Positions 24,476 through 33,858 of a DNA stretch of 64,000 bases are shown piece after piece. Position numbers and translations under genes: made by a program. Position 1 is the first letter of the stretch; every line of letters starts with the position of its first letter. The stretch lies in contig NZ_JACJIM010000007.1 in NCBI RefSeq assembly GCF_014138435.1, positions 310,001 to 374,000 of the forward strand, given 5' to 3'. Under the pieces are notes generated by a model. The model was not told where the DNA came from. It did not search any database and saw only the letters and a list, made by a program, of their open reading frames with translations. The DNA is from Methylobacterium fujisawaense (GTDB lineage: Bacteria > Pseudomonadota > Alphaproteobacteria > Rhizobiales > Beijerinckiaceae).

Positions 24476-26563
24476 GTGATCGATCCCCTCTCCTTCCTAT
24501 CCGGCGGCGGCGAGGCCGCGCGGATGATCCGCGCACGCGACTGGACCGGCCATCCCCTCGGCCCCCCGGGGACCTGGCCGGCGGAATTCCGCGCGGCCCT
24601 TTCGCTCGTTCTCAACTCGCCGGAATCGATGATCCTGGCCTGGGGACCCGATCTCCACTTCTTCTTCAACGACACCTACTTCCCGCTGCTCGGGCCCCGT
24701 CTGGCCTGGGCCATGGGCGAGCGGTTCGACGTGGTCTGGGCCGATGCCTGGGATCAGGCCAAGCCGATCATCGACGCGGCCATGGCAGGCAGCCCGGAGC
24801 GCTTCATCGATCTGCCCTGGCAGCTCGACACCGACCGGGGCTCCCGGGAGACGTGGTGGACCTTCTCGTACTCGCGGGTCCTCGACGCCGCGGGGCGGGT
24901 CACGGGGTTGTTCATCCTCACCAACGAGACCACGGCCCGCGTGCGCGCCGACGCCGCCCTCAAGGAGAGCCAGGGCCGCCTGGAATCCGCCCTCGCGGAG
25001 CTGCGCGACCTCAACGCCACCCTGGCCCAGCAGGTCGAGGAACGCACCGCCGATCGCAACGCCCTGTGGACGCTCTCGTCCGACATGATGCTGCGCTGCC
25101 TGTTCGACGGCACGATCACCGCGGTGAACCCGGCCTGGACCGAGGTGCTGGGCTGGCGGCCGGACGAGCTGATCGGAACCAAGCTCATCGCCTTCGTCCA
25201 TCCGGACGATTTCGACCGCACCGTCGAGGGCGCGCAGCAGCTCGCCACGGGATCGAGCCTCGCGCGCTTCGACAACCGCTACCGCCACCGGGACGGCGGA
25301 TACCGCTGGATCAGCTGGGCGGCCCGGCCGGGGGAGGGGGTGATCAACGCCGTCGGCCGCGATTTCACCGCGGAGCGCGAGCGCGCCGACGCCCTGGCCG
25401 CCGCCGAGGAGGCCCTGCGGCAATCGCAGAAGATGGAGGCGGTCGGCCAGCTGACCGGCGGGATCGCCCATGACTTCAACAACCTGCTCGCCGGCATCTC
25501 CGGATCCCTGGAGTTGATCCAGACCCGCCTCGGCCAGGGCCGCGTCATGGATGTGGACCGCTACATCAACGCGGCGCAGGGGGCCTCGAAACGGGCCGCG
25601 GCCCTGACCCATCGCCTGCTCGCCTTCTCGCGGCGGCAGACCCTCGATCCGAAGCCCACCGACGTGAACCGGCTCGTGGCCGGCATGGAAGAGTTGATCC
25701 GGCGGACGGTCGGCCCCGCCGTGATCGTCGAGGTGATGGGTGCGCCCGGTCTCTGGCCGGCCCTGGTCGACCCGCCGCAGCTCGAGAACGCCCTGCTCAA
25801 CCTGTGCATCAACGCCCGTGACGCCATGCCGGAGGGCGGCCGGATCACGATCGAGACCGCCAATGCCTGGCTCGACGAGCGCGCCGCCCGGCGTCACGAC
25901 ATGCCGCCGGGCCAGTACCTCTCGCTCTGCGTCACCGATACCGGCATCGGCATGCCGCCCGAGATCGTCGGCAAGGTGTTCGAGCCGTTCTTCACCACCA
26001 AACCGCTGGGGCAGGGCACCGGCCTCGGCCTGTCGATGATCTACGGCTTCGCCCAGCAATCGGGCGGCCAAGTGCGGATCCATTCCGAGGTCGACAAGGG
26101 TACCACGGTCTGCCTCTACCTGCCCCGCCATCGCGGCGCGGTCGCGGAGGAGGATCCGCATACCGCCGTCGGCGCGCCGCCTCGGGCCGCGCCGGGCGAG
26201 ACCGTGCTGGTGGTCGACGACGAGCCGACCGTGCGCATGCTGGTCACCGAGGTGCTGGAGGATCTCGGCTACACGGCGATCGAGGCCGCCGACAGCGCGG
26301 CCGGCCTCAGGGTGCTGCAATCCGACGTGCGCATCGACCTGCTCGTGTCCGATATCGGTCTGCCGGGCGGCATGAACGGGCGCCAGATGGCCGAGGCCGG
26401 CCGGGTGACGCGACCGGGGCTCAAGGTCCTGTTCGTCACCGGCTACGCGGAGAATGCCGTCTTGGGCAACGGCCAGCTCGATGCCGGGATGCAGGTCATC
26501 ACCAAGCCGTTCGTGGTGGAGGTGCTGGGCGCCCGAATCCGCGAGATGATCGGGACGGCTTGA
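24476..26563 (+). CDS. PAS-containing hybrid histidine kinase with receiver domain
   Basis: The 695-residue soluble sensor kinase has no membrane segments. An N-terminal PAS-like region (GHPLGPPGTWPAEFRAAL, FFFNDTYFPLLG) is followed by a coiled coil (residues 160-195) and a second PAS domain (LFDGTITAVNPAWTEVLGW). The phospho-acceptor helix comes next (GGIAHDFNNLLAGISGSLEL, His in HDFNN), then the ATPase (NARDAMPEGG, DTGIGM, GQGTGLGLSMIYGF). The C-terminal receiver has VLVVDDEPTVR and the phospho-acceptor Asp in LLVSDIGLPGG. The start is a GTG at 24476. No DNA-binding response regulator is adjacent. The signal is unknown. Confidence 0.92.
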   Translation: MIDPLSFLSGGGEAARMIRARDWTGHPLGPPGTWPAEFRAALSLVLNSPESMILAWGPDLHFFFNDTYFPLLGPRLAWAMGERFDVVWADAWDQAKPIIDAAMAGSPERFIDLPWQLDTDRGSRETWWTFSYSRVLDAAGRVTGLFILTNETTARVRADAALKESQGRLESALAELRDLNATLAQQVEERTADRNALWTLSSDMMLRCLFDGTITAVNPAWTEVLGWRPDELIGTKLIAFVHPDDFDRTVEGAQQLATGSSLARFDNRYRHRDGGYRWISWAARPGEGVINAVGRDFTAERERADALAAAEEALRQSQKMEAVGQLTGGIAHDFNNLLAGISGSLELIQTRLGQGRVMDVDRYINAAQGASKRAAALTHRLLAFSRRQTLDPKPTDVNRLVAGMEELIRRTVGPAVIVEVMGAPGLWPALVDPPQLENALLNLCINARDAMPEGGRITIETANAWLDERAARRHDMPPGQYLSLCVTDTGIGMPPEIVGKVFEPFFTTKPLGQGTGLGLSMIYGFAQQSGGQVRIHSEVDKGTTVCLYLPRHRGAVAEEDPHTAVGAPPRAAPGETVLVVDDEPTVRMLVTEVLEDLGYTAIEAADSAAGLRVLQSDVRIDLLVSDIGLPGGMNGRQMAEAGRVTRPGLKVLFVTGYAENAVLGNGQLDAGMQVITKPFVVEVLGARIREMIGTA

Positions 26564-26618
26564 CCGCACGGCCGGTTCGGGCCTCATCGGCGGAGAAACG
26601 CCGGGGAGGAGACACGGA

Positions 26619-27590
26619 ATGCGGGCGCTGCTGTGCACGAGGCTCGACGGGCCGGAGCATCTGGAGATCGTGGAGCGCCCCGATCCGGTTCCGGGTCCCG
26701 GGCAGGCCCTGGTGCGGATGCGGCTCGCGGCGCTCAACTTCTTCGACACGCTGATCGTGGCTGGGCGCTACCAAGTGAAGCCGGCCCTGCCGTTCTCGCC
26801 GGGCGGCGAGGGGGTCGGCGTGGTCGAGGCGCTCGGGCCAGGGGCCTCGGGCGTGGCCGTGGGCGACCGGGTGATCGTCCATGCCGGGCACGGTTGCTGC
26901 GCCGAACTCATCGCCCTCGACGCCGCCCGGCTCACGCCGGTGCCGGACGCGGTGCCGGACGAGCAGGCGGCCGGGCTCACCATCACCTACGGCACCTCGC
27001 TCCATGCCCTGGCGAACCGTGCCCGCCTGCAGCCCGGCGAATGGCTGGCGGTCCTCGGGGCCTCCGGGGGCGTCGGTCTCGCCGCCGTGGAGCTGGGGCG
27101 GCTGATGGGCGCCCGGGTGATCGCCTGCGCCTCCTCGGAGGAAAAGCTCGCCGTCGCCCGCGCCCACGGCGCCGAGGCCGGCCTCGTCTACGATCCCGCG
27201 ACGCTCAAAGACGAGTTGCGCCGGATCTCCGGGGGCGGGATCGACGTGGTCTACGATGCGGTCGGCGATGCCTACGCGGAGCCGGCCCTGCGGGCGCTCG
27301 GCTGGCGCGGCCGGTTCCTCGTCATCGGCTTCGCCGCCGGGGAGATCCCGCGGCTGCCGTTGAACCTGATGCTCCTGAAGGAACTCGACGTGCAGGGCGT
27401 CCACTGGGGCGCCTTCCTCGAACGCGAGCCGGAGGCGCATCGGGCCGACCAGCGTCGGCTCCTCGACTGGGTGGCCGAGGGCAAGCTCACCGCGCAGGTC
27501 CACGGCGTCTACCCGCTGGCGGACTTCCCGGAGGCCTTCGGCCTGCTGACCCGCCGTGCGGCCGTAGGCAAGGTTCTCCTGCGGCCCTGA
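26619..27590 (+). CDS. NADPH:quinone oxidoreductase family protein
   Basis: This is a 323-residue zinc-independent medium-chain dehydrogenase/reductase. GroES-like N-terminal half: ALVRMRLAALNFFDTLIVAGRY, then PGGEGVGVVEALG. The Rossmann part has the nucleotide motif LGASGGVGLAAVELG and a late LLTRRAAVGKVLLRP. Zinc ligands of alcohol dehydrogenases are absent, as expected for quinone reductases. A strong ribosome site (GGGGAGGAG) precedes the ATG. It lies 55 bases after the kinase on the same strand. The physiological acceptor is not known. Confidence 0.92.
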   Translation: MRALLCTRLDGPEHLEIVERPDPVPGPGQALVRMRLAALNFFDTLIVAGRYQVKPALPFSPGGEGVGVVEALGPGASGVAVGDRVIVHAGHGCCAELIALDAARLTPVPDAVPDEQAAGLTITYGTSLHALANRARLQPGEWLAVLGASGGVGLAAVELGRLMGARVIACASSEEKLAVARAHGAEAGLVYDPATLKDELRRISGGGIDVVYDAVGDAYAEPALRALGWRGRFLVIGFAAGEIPRLPLNLMLLKELDVQGVHWGAFLEREPEAHRADQRRLLDWVAEGKLTAQVHGVYPLADFPEAFGLLTRRAAVGKVLLRP

Positions 27591-27675
27591 TCGGGCCGCG
27601 GCCGCCCGCCTTCGACTGGATCGGCGCTCGACCCGCGGCACGGCCTTGGCGGGCGACGCGTCATGCGTTCCGCGC

Positions 27676-27694
27676 TGATCTGCGGCGCAGATCA
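27676..27694. promoter_or_regulatory. Palindrome between quinone reductase and chemoreceptor genes
   Basis: TGATCTGC-GGC-GCAGATCA is an exact 8-base inverted repeat with a 3-base spacer, 86 bases after the qor-like stop and 83 bases before the chemoreceptor start. It may be an operator for the chemoreceptor gene or a weak hairpin; no T-run follows, so termination is less likely. Confidence 0.4.
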
Positions 27695-27777
27695 CTTCCG
27701 AAGTAGAGGTTGCGAAAAATCTGTCCTTCATCTTCGTGTGCCACGATGCGCCGGTGTCGTCCTCTGTGGTGCCCGAG

Positions 27778-29460
27778 ATGAGCTTTCGAAGAAGTATCGT
27801 TTCGAAGCTGATACTGCCATCGATAATCGGCTTTTTGCTGTTTATCGCAAGCTCGACCATCGGCTTGATGCAGATACAGGCCATCAATGCCGCCGCCGTG
27901 GAGACCCGCGACGTCTGGGTGCGCAAGGACAACGATCTCCATACGATTCGATTCCTGATGCTGCGGTACCACACGACGACGATCCGCAAGGTGGTCGCCG
28001 TCGACGACGGTGAGAACCGGGACCTCGATGCCGAGTTCGTCGAGATGGATCGGACCATCCCCGAGGCCTTCCAGAGCTATCGCGTGCGCGCGACGACGCC
28101 CCGGGAGCGCGCGCTCTGGGACGCATTCGAGGGGCGGTGGAAGGTCTATCGCACCGCCCAGGAGGCGATCCTCGCCCCGCTCAGGCGCGGCGACCGGAAC
28201 GCGGCCCGCGACGCCATCGCGCCCGCCCGCCCGCCTCTGGTGGCCGCCTTCGATGCCCTGGCGGATCTCGCCCAGGTCACCGCCGAGGGCACGAACGTCT
28301 CGGTCCAGCGCTCCGAGGATGCGTTCCGGACGGCGTGGTCCGTCACCATCACGCTCTCCGTGATCGGAGCGATCATGACCGGCGCGGCGGTCTGGTGGGT
28401 CTGGCAGCGGGTCGCCCGCCCGATCCGGTCCCTGGCCGAGATCATGGGTCGGCTCGCGGCCAACAACCTCGACGTGGCCGTCGGCGGCTCCGAGCGAGCG
28501 GACGAGGTCGGGGTCATGGCGGCCTCCGTCCAGGTCTTCAAGGACGGCCTGATCCGCGCGCGCACGCTCGAGCACGAAGCGGCACAGGCCCGCGCCGCGG
28601 CCGAGGCGCGGCGGCGGAGCGGCATGCAGCAGATCGCCGACGCCTTCGAGGGCACGGTCGGCGGCATCATCGGCACGGTCTCGGCCGCCGTCGCTGCGCT
28701 GCAGGACACGGCCTCGGCCATGAATGAGGCGGCCGCCGACACCGCCGATCGCTCCGGCCGGGTGGCGAGCGCGGCCGAACTCGCGGCCAGCACCGTCAAC
28801 GTCGCGGCGGCGGCGGCGGAGGAACTCGGCGTCTCCGTCCAGGAGATCAGCCGCCAGGTCGCGGGCTCGACGGCGCTGACCCAGTCGGCGGTCGCGGACG
28901 CGGAGGCGACCGCGCACTTGGTTCGGGATCTGAACGGGGCGGCGGTCCAGATCGGTCATGTCGTGACCCTGATCTCGACCATCGCCGAACAGACGAATCT
29001 CCTGGCGCTGAACGCCACGATCGAGGCGGCGCGGGCCGGCGCGGCGGGCCGCGGCTTCGCCGTCGTGGCCGCAGAGGTGAAGGCGCTGGCCGGTCAGACC
29101 GCGCGGGCGACCGACGAGATCGGCGGCCACGTCGCCCGGATCCAGTCCTCCACCGGCGACGCCGTCTCGGCGATCGGGCGCATCGGCGGCCGAGTCCAGG
29201 AACTCAGCGCCGTGGCGACGCGGATCGCCAGCGCCGTGGAGCAGCAGGGCGCCGCGACGCAGGAGATCGTCCGCAACGTCTCCCAGGCCGCCCAGGGGGC
29301 GGCTGACGTCACCAGCACCATCACGGGCGTCGCCGACGCGGCGAAGGCAACCGGAGCGGCGGCCGATCAGGTTCTCACGGCAGCCTCGGAGTTGTCGCTC
29401 CGGTCCGGGCATCTCAGGGACGAGGTGACGCGCTTCCTCGCGACCGTCCGCGCGGCCTGA
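27778..29460 (+). CDS. Methyl-accepting chemotaxis protein
   Basis: The 560-residue chemoreceptor has a first membrane helix (LILPSIIGFLLFIASSTIGL). A periplasmic helical domain of about 150 residues follows, then a second helix (VTITLSVIGAIMTGAAVWWVW), a HAMP domain (RPIRSLAEIMGRLAANNLDV) and a long cytoplasmic coiled coil. The hairpin tip motif, IAEQTNLLALNATIEAARAGAAGRGFAVVAAEVKAL, is spread around residues 400-437 and is diagnostic. It passes attractant signals to CheA; the ligand is unknown. No other che genes are nearby. The ATG at 27778 is preferred over upstream GTG codons (27736, 27754), which would lengthen the tail before the first helix. Confidence 0.94.
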   Translation: MSFRRSIVSKLILPSIIGFLLFIASSTIGLMQIQAINAAAVETRDVWVRKDNDLHTIRFLMLRYHTTTIRKVVAVDDGENRDLDAEFVEMDRTIPEAFQSYRVRATTPRERALWDAFEGRWKVYRTAQEAILAPLRRGDRNAARDAIAPARPPLVAAFDALADLAQVTAEGTNVSVQRSEDAFRTAWSVTITLSVIGAIMTGAAVWWVWQRVARPIRSLAEIMGRLAANNLDVAVGGSERADEVGVMAASVQVFKDGLIRARTLEHEAAQARAAAEARRRSGMQQIADAFEGTVGGIIGTVSAAVAALQDTASAMNEAAADTADRSGRVASAAELAASTVNVAAAAAEELGVSVQEISRQVAGSTALTQSAVADAEATAHLVRDLNGAAVQIGHVVTLISTIAEQTNLLALNATIEAARAGAAGRGFAVVAAEVKALAGQTARATDEIGGHVARIQSSTGDAVSAIGRIGGRVQELSAVATRIASAVEQQGAATQEIVRNVSQAAQGAADVTSTITGVADAAKATGAAADQVLTAASELSLRSGHLRDEVTRFLATVRAA

Positions 29461-29514
29461 GCGGGCGGGATCGGAGCGGACGCAACCCTCCGACCGCGCG
29501 CCCGACGCGCCGGC

Positions 29515-30528
29515 TCAGAGGAGCCCGCGCGCCTTGGCCAAGCCGACCAGATCCGCCTGCGGGCGGGCGCCGATGTGCTGGATGACCTCGGCCGCCGCGA
29601 GCGTGCCGAGGCGGGCGCTCGTGACGTGGTCGAGGCCGCGGGCGTGGCCGGCCAGGAAGCCGGCCGCAAAGAGGTCCCCCGCCCCCGTCGTGTCGACCAC
29701 CTCGTGGACCGGGCTCGCCTCGACGGCGCGGACCTCGCCACCCTGCACCACCAGGGCACCGTCGGCCGAGCGCGTCACGAGGCCGAGCAGGTGACGGCCG
29801 CGGGCGTTGCGCTCGTCCCGCAGGGCCGCCACCGCGGCCTCGGCATCGTCGGTCTGGAAGAGGCTCTGCAACTCGCCGATGTTGGCGAAGAGGATGTCGA
29901 TGGTGCCGTCGCGGATCAGACCGAGGAATTCATCGCGGTAGCGACCGACGCAGAACGCATCCGAGAGGGTCAGCGCAACGGCGTTGCCGGCCTGGTGGGC
30001 GATGTCGGACGCCTTGCGGAACGCCTCCTTGGCGGCCGGCGGATCCCAGAGGTAGCCCTCGAGATAGACGACCCGGGCGGAACGCACGAGAGCCTTGTCG
30101 ACATCGTCGGGCGAGAGTCCCTGGCAGGCGCCCAGATAGGTGCTCATCGTGCGCTCGCCATCCGGCGTCACCAGCACGAAGCATCGGGCGGTGGCTGGTC
30201 CCTCGGCCGCCGCAGGGACGCTGAAGTCGACGCCGGTCGCCTTGAGATCGTGGCTGAACAGGCCACCGAGCTCGTCGTTCCGGACCTTGCCGACGAAGCC
30301 GGTCTTGGCTCCGAGCAGGGCCGCGCCGACCGCGGTGTTGGCGCCGGAGCCGCCCGACACGATCGTGGCCGGGCCCATGGCCTCGAACAGCGCCTCGGCC
30401 CGCGGCTCGTCGATGAGCTGCATCGCACCCTTGGTGACGCCCTGCGCCGCCAGGAAGGCATCGTCCGTCCGTGCGATCACGTCGACGATCGCGTTGCCGA
30501 GCACGAGGAGATCGAGAGGTTCAGTCAT
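29515..30528 (-). CDS. PfkB-family adenosine kinase
   Basis: This 337-residue ribokinase-fold sugar/nucleoside kinase opens with LDLLVLGNAIVDVIA. It has the PfkB signature 1 region (SGGSGANTAVGAALLGAKTGFVGKV) and signature 2 DTTGAGDLFAAGFLAG, whose Asp is the catalytic base. This subgroup in Hyphomicrobiales is generally called adenosine kinase (adenosine to AMP, purine salvage), which fits the early NAIVD segment; other ribosides are possible. It is convergent with the chemoreceptor gene. The ATG at 30528 is standard. Confidence 0.87.
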   Translation of the reverse strand: MTEPLDLLVLGNAIVDVIARTDDAFLAAQGVTKGAMQLIDEPRAEALFEAMGPATIVSGGSGANTAVGAALLGAKTGFVGKVRNDELGGLFSHDLKATGVDFSVPAAAEGPATARCFVLVTPDGERTMSTYLGACQGLSPDDVDKALVRSARVVYLEGYLWDPPAAKEAFRKASDIAHQAGNAVALTLSDAFCVGRYRDEFLGLIRDGTIDILFANIGELQSLFQTDDAEAAVAALRDERNARGRHLLGLVTRSADGALVVQGGEVRAVEASPVHEVVDTTGAGDLFAAGFLAGHARGLDHVTSARLGTLAAAEVIQHIGARPQADLVGLAKARGLL

Positions 30529-30580
30529 CCGGGCGTCCTGATTCGCGTTCGCGCCGCTGTGGCATCCACCTCGGATCGGA

Positions 30581-31156
30581 TCAAGCTCCGTCGTCGTCGG
30601 ACGCGCGGTCGGCGAACAGCTCCGGGACGGGCAGGCGCAGGCCGGGCGGCGTCAGGTCCAGCGTCTCCTGGGTCGCCATGCGGGTCTCGATCAGGCCGCC
30701 CTGCGCGCGGCGGTGATGGATGACGAGGCGCTTGACCGGATCCACGATCAGATAGTGGATCACGCTCTCGAGACTGAAGTAGCGGGTCAATTTCAAACCC
30801 GAATCGACGGAACGTGTGCTCGGCGACTGCACCTCGACGACGATGACGGGATCGGTGATCTCCGTCGCATCGGGGTCGGCGCGCATTCCGCAGTAAACGA
30901 GGGCGTCGGGCTCGAAGACCGTATCCTGATCGACGCGAACGCTGATGCCATCCGGCAGCGCGTAGCAGGCGCTCTTCGCTTGCTTCAGTGCGGACCGGAG
31001 CGCCAGATAGGTGGCAGCCTTGACCTCGGCATGCCGAACGCGCTCCGGCGACATCGCGAACACCTCGCCATCGACCAGCTCGAAGCGCCCCGGCTGCCCA
31101 TCGGCCCAGGTGAGAAACTCGTCGACCGTCATCCGGGATTTCGGCTGAGCGACCAT
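30581..31156 (-). CDS. Uma2 family (DUF820) putative endonuclease
   Basis: The 191-residue protein has the family pattern of a PD-(D/E)XK-like fold: MTVDEFLTW, GRFELVDGEVFAMSP, EVKAATYLALRSAL, VFEPDALVYCG (conserved Asp in EPD) and VIVVEVQSPSTRSVDSGLKLTRY (Glu-x-Gln and Lys of the core). The family is common in cyanobacteria and alphaproteobacteria and is often duplicated; its substrate is not known. The start is ATG 31156 (MVAQPKS), not the frame's earlier codon at 31171. It is isolated between the adenosine kinase and an MFS gene, all on the minus strand. Confidence 0.88.
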   Translation of the reverse strand: MVAQPKSRMTVDEFLTWADGQPGRFELVDGEVFAMSPERVRHAEVKAATYLALRSALKQAKSACYALPDGISVRVDQDTVFEPDALVYCGMRADPDATEITDPVIVVEVQSPSTRSVDSGLKLTRYFSLESVIHYLIVDPVKRLVIHHRRAQGGLIETRMATQETLDLTPPGLRLPVPELFADRASDDDGA

Positions 31157-31208
31157 GCCCGAGGCTAGCACGGATTCGGCCTCCTGGGAGCCGAGCCCGT
31201 GACGGGCC

Positions 31209-32618
31209 TCACCCCGCGATCTTCTCCAGCGCGACGTCCCGTGTCCGCGGACCCAGGAGCCCGACGAGCAGGCCCGCGGCCAGCATCGCGGCCGAGATGA
31301 ACAGGAACACGCCCGGCGTGCCGGCCTCCCGCAGGACGAACGCGATGACGAAGCCCGTGAAGATCGCCGAGAAGCGGCTCCAGGAATAGACGAAGCCCAC
31401 CGCCCTGGCGCGGATGCCCGTGGGGAACAGCTCGGCCTGATAGGCGTGGAAGCTGTACGACATCACGTTCGAGGCGAGCGTCAGGCCGATGCCGAGCGCC
31501 ACGATGATCGGGACGTCCCGCGTCTGCGCGAAGGCGAGGCCGCAGCCGATATAGACGAGGGCGGCGGCCACGATGACGTGCTTGCGCTCGAACCGGTCGG
31601 CGATGGCGAGGCCGATCAGCGGGCCGACGGGGGCGGCCAGCGCGATCAGGGCCGTGTAGGCGAGGCTCGACGTCACCGTGATGCCCTGGCCCACCAGCAG
31701 GGTCGGCACCCAGTTGGCGAAGCCGTAGAAGCCCACCGTCTGGAAGACGTTGAATCCGGCCATCATCAGCGCCCGGCGCCGATAGGGCCGGACCCACAGG
31801 TCGCGGAAGGCGCCACGCGGCTGCACCAGCTCCGGCGCGGCTGGCGCGGGCAGCGCGCCGCCATGCTCGGCCGCGATCCGCGCCTCCAGCTGCCGCAGAA
31901 TCGCGTCGGCTTCCGCCAGACGCCCGTGCTCGACGAGCCAGCGCGGGCTTTCCGGAAGGCCCGCCCGCATCCACCAGACCACGATCGCCGCCGAGGCGCC
32001 GATCAGCACCACCCAGCGCCACCCGTCGATGCCGAGGGGGGCGATCGGGATCAGCAGGTAGGAGAGGAACGCCACCACCGGCACGGCCGTGAAGCCGATG
32101 CCCTGGCACAGGGCGAAGGCCCGGCCGCGGATCGCCTTCGGGACGAGTTCGGAGAGGTAGCTGCCGATCGTCACCATCTCCAGGCCGAGGCCGATCCCTG
32201 CGACGAGCCGCCAGAGGTTGAGGCCGAAGGCGTCGCTCTGGCAGGCCATCACGACGTTCGCCGCGGTGTAGGCGAGGAGCGACCACGTGAAGATCGCCCG
32301 GCGCCCGAACCGGTCGGCGAGCCAGCCGCAGACGAGGGTGCCGATGAACAGGCCCGTGAAGAGGGCGGCCACGAAGCTCGCCACACCACTGGCGCCGAAC
32401 AGGCCGGGGGTCGTCGGCGTCAGGATCCCGGCCTTGACGAGGCCGGGCGCCACGTAACCGGTGAAGAGCAGGTCGTAGAGTTCGAAGAAGAAGCCGAGGC
32501 CGAGCAGCGCCACGAGGCGCCAGACCGTCGGCGTGGCCGGAAGCCGGTCGAGACGGGCCAGGATGGCACCGGGATCCAGACCGTCGTCGGCAGCCCGGAC
32601 CGCCACACTCGTCGCCAT
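31209..32618 (-). CDS. MFS transporter, metabolite:proton symporter type
   Basis: The 469-residue protein has about 12 membrane helices. The sugar/organic-acid porter signature is present twice: GWLADRFGRRAIF after helix 2, and IADRFERKHVIV in the second half. Also present are the motif SYLSELVPKAIRGRA and ESPRWLVEHGR in the central loop. This is the metabolite:H+ symporter-like group that includes aromatic-acid and general substrate transporters; the substrate cannot be read from sequence. The ATG at 32618 is chosen. It lies downstream of the glutaminase gene across a purine-rich repeat tract. Confidence 0.9.
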   Translation of the reverse strand: MATSVAVRAADDGLDPGAILARLDRLPATPTVWRLVALLGLGFFFELYDLLFTGYVAPGLVKAGILTPTTPGLFGASGVASFVAALFTGLFIGTLVCGWLADRFGRRAIFTWSLLAYTAANVVMACQSDAFGLNLWRLVAGIGLGLEMVTIGSYLSELVPKAIRGRAFALCQGIGFTAVPVVAFLSYLLIPIAPLGIDGWRWVVLIGASAAIVVWWMRAGLPESPRWLVEHGRLAEADAILRQLEARIAAEHGGALPAPAAPELVQPRGAFRDLWVRPYRRRALMMAGFNVFQTVGFYGFANWVPTLLVGQGITVTSSLAYTALIALAAPVGPLIGLAIADRFERKHVIVAAALVYIGCGLAFAQTRDVPIIVALGIGLTLASNVMSYSFHAYQAELFPTGIRARAVGFVYSWSRFSAIFTGFVIAFVLREAGTPGVFLFISAAMLAAGLLVGLLGPRTRDVALEKIAG

Positions 32619-32685
32619 GCCGCTGAGTCTCGCTTCGGCGCCGCAACGCCCCGGCGGCGCAGTGCCGCGGAAGTGGGCGCCGCGC

Positions 32686-32744
32686 AAGAGGGCAGGGGAA
32701 GGGGGGCAGGGAAGAGGGGCAGGAAAGGGGGGCAGGGGAAGGGA
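32686..32744. repeat. Polypurine tract of four imperfect GGGGCAGGGAAG-type repeats
   Basis: About 59 bases are almost entirely A and G, made of four imperfect copies of a 13-15 base unit related to GGGGCAGGGAAGA. It lies between the glutaminase stop and the MFS start. Its many runs of three to six Gs could form a G-quadruplex or triplex DNA. In the minus-strand transcript it would be a pyrimidine tract ahead of the MFS gene. Confidence 0.7.
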
Positions 32745-32749
32745 CCCGC

Positions 32750-33679
32750 TCAGGATCCGAAGACGGACCAGCCCATGCGCTGCGTCAGCCGCTCCAGGGC
32801 GATGCGGCCGAGATGGGAATTGCCCGCCGCGTCGAGACCGGGCGACCAGACGGCGATGGAGGCCTTGCCGGGTGCGATCGCCAGGATGCTGCCGCCGACT
32901 CCGCTCTTGCCCGGCAGGCCCACGCGATAGGCGAACTCGCCCGACCCGTCGTAGTGGCCGCAGGTCAGCATGATCGCGTTGATGCGGCGCGCGCGCTCCG
33001 CCGAGACCACCGAATGGCCGGTCGACGGGTTGATGCCGTTATGCGCCAGGAACCGGCCGGCGCGTGCGAGCTGGCGGCAGTTCATCGCGATGGCGCAGTG
33101 GTGGAAGTAGACGCCGAGCGTGTAGTCGACCGGATTGTCGATGACGCCGAAGGACTTCATGTAGTTGGCGAGCGCGGTGTTGCGGAAACCCGTGCGCTTC
33201 TCCGAGGCCGCCACGGTCTCGTCGATCGCGATGCTCGAATCCTGGGCCAGGAACTGCATGAAGCGCAGGATCTCGCCCAGCGCCTCGCGGGGCTCGTGGC
33301 CCGAGAGGATCACGTCGGTGACCGCGATGGCGCCCGCATTGATGAACGGATTGCGCGGCACGCCGCGCTCCCGCTCCAACTGGACGATGGAGTTGAACGG
33401 GTTGCCCGAAGGCTCGCGGCCGACCCGTTTCCACAGCCGGTCGCCGACCATGCCGAGGGCGAGGGTGAGGGTGAAGACCTTCGACACGCTCTGGATCGAG
33501 AAGGGCGTCTCGCTGTCGCCCCCGGCGAAGACGCGTCCCGCAGCATCGATCACCGCCATGCCGAACTGACCGGGATCCACCCGCGCGAGTTCGGGAATGT
33601 AATCCGCGACCGCCCCCCGATCGGAGCGCTGGGCCATCTCCTCGGAGATTTCCCGGATGACGAGGGCAAGGTCAGGCAC
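32750..33679 (-). CDS. glsA: Glutaminase (class A, serine-dependent)
   Basis: This enzyme hydrolyses glutamine to glutamate and ammonia. The catalytic Ser-x-x-Lys is visible in FSIQSVSKVFTL. Other family segments are NPFNSIVQLE, NPFINAGAIAV, NYMKSFGVIDN, HNGINPSTGHSVVSAE, YRVGLPGKSGVGGSI and WSPGLDAAGNSHLG. The GTG at 33679 gives 309 residues, the usual length for YbaS/YneH-type enzymes. The frame opens further to a TTG at 33742, but that region has no family match. It is upstream of the MFS gene on the same strand. Confidence 0.94.
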   Translation of the reverse strand: MPDLALVIREISEEMAQRSDRGAVADYIPELARVDPGQFGMAVIDAAGRVFAGGDSETPFSIQSVSKVFTLTLALGMVGDRLWKRVGREPSGNPFNSIVQLERERGVPRNPFINAGAIAVTDVILSGHEPREALGEILRFMQFLAQDSSIAIDETVAASEKRTGFRNTALANYMKSFGVIDNPVDYTLGVYFHHCAIAMNCRQLARAGRFLAHNGINPSTGHSVVSAERARRINAIMLTCGHYDGSGEFAYRVGLPGKSGVGGSILAIAPGKASIAVWSPGLDAAGNSHLGRIALERLTQRMGWSVFGS

Positions 33680-33858
33680 GGTGGGGCTCGGGCATCGAGA
33701 CGCGTCGGAACCGGGCCGGTTCGCGACGTCCAGGCGATGCAAGGTCCGGTCCGGCGGGCCGATGATCTACCAGTGCCGATCGGGCGTGAAAACCGGAGCG
33801 GCGGAACTGCGCCGCCGTCCCGGCGCGGCGATGCCGGGACGGGTCCACGAGGGCGAAG

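Noticed and set aside
24497..26749. A 750-codon minus-strand frame opposite the hybrid kinase
   Set aside because: It is the antisense shadow of a clear histidine kinase with all catalytic motifs.
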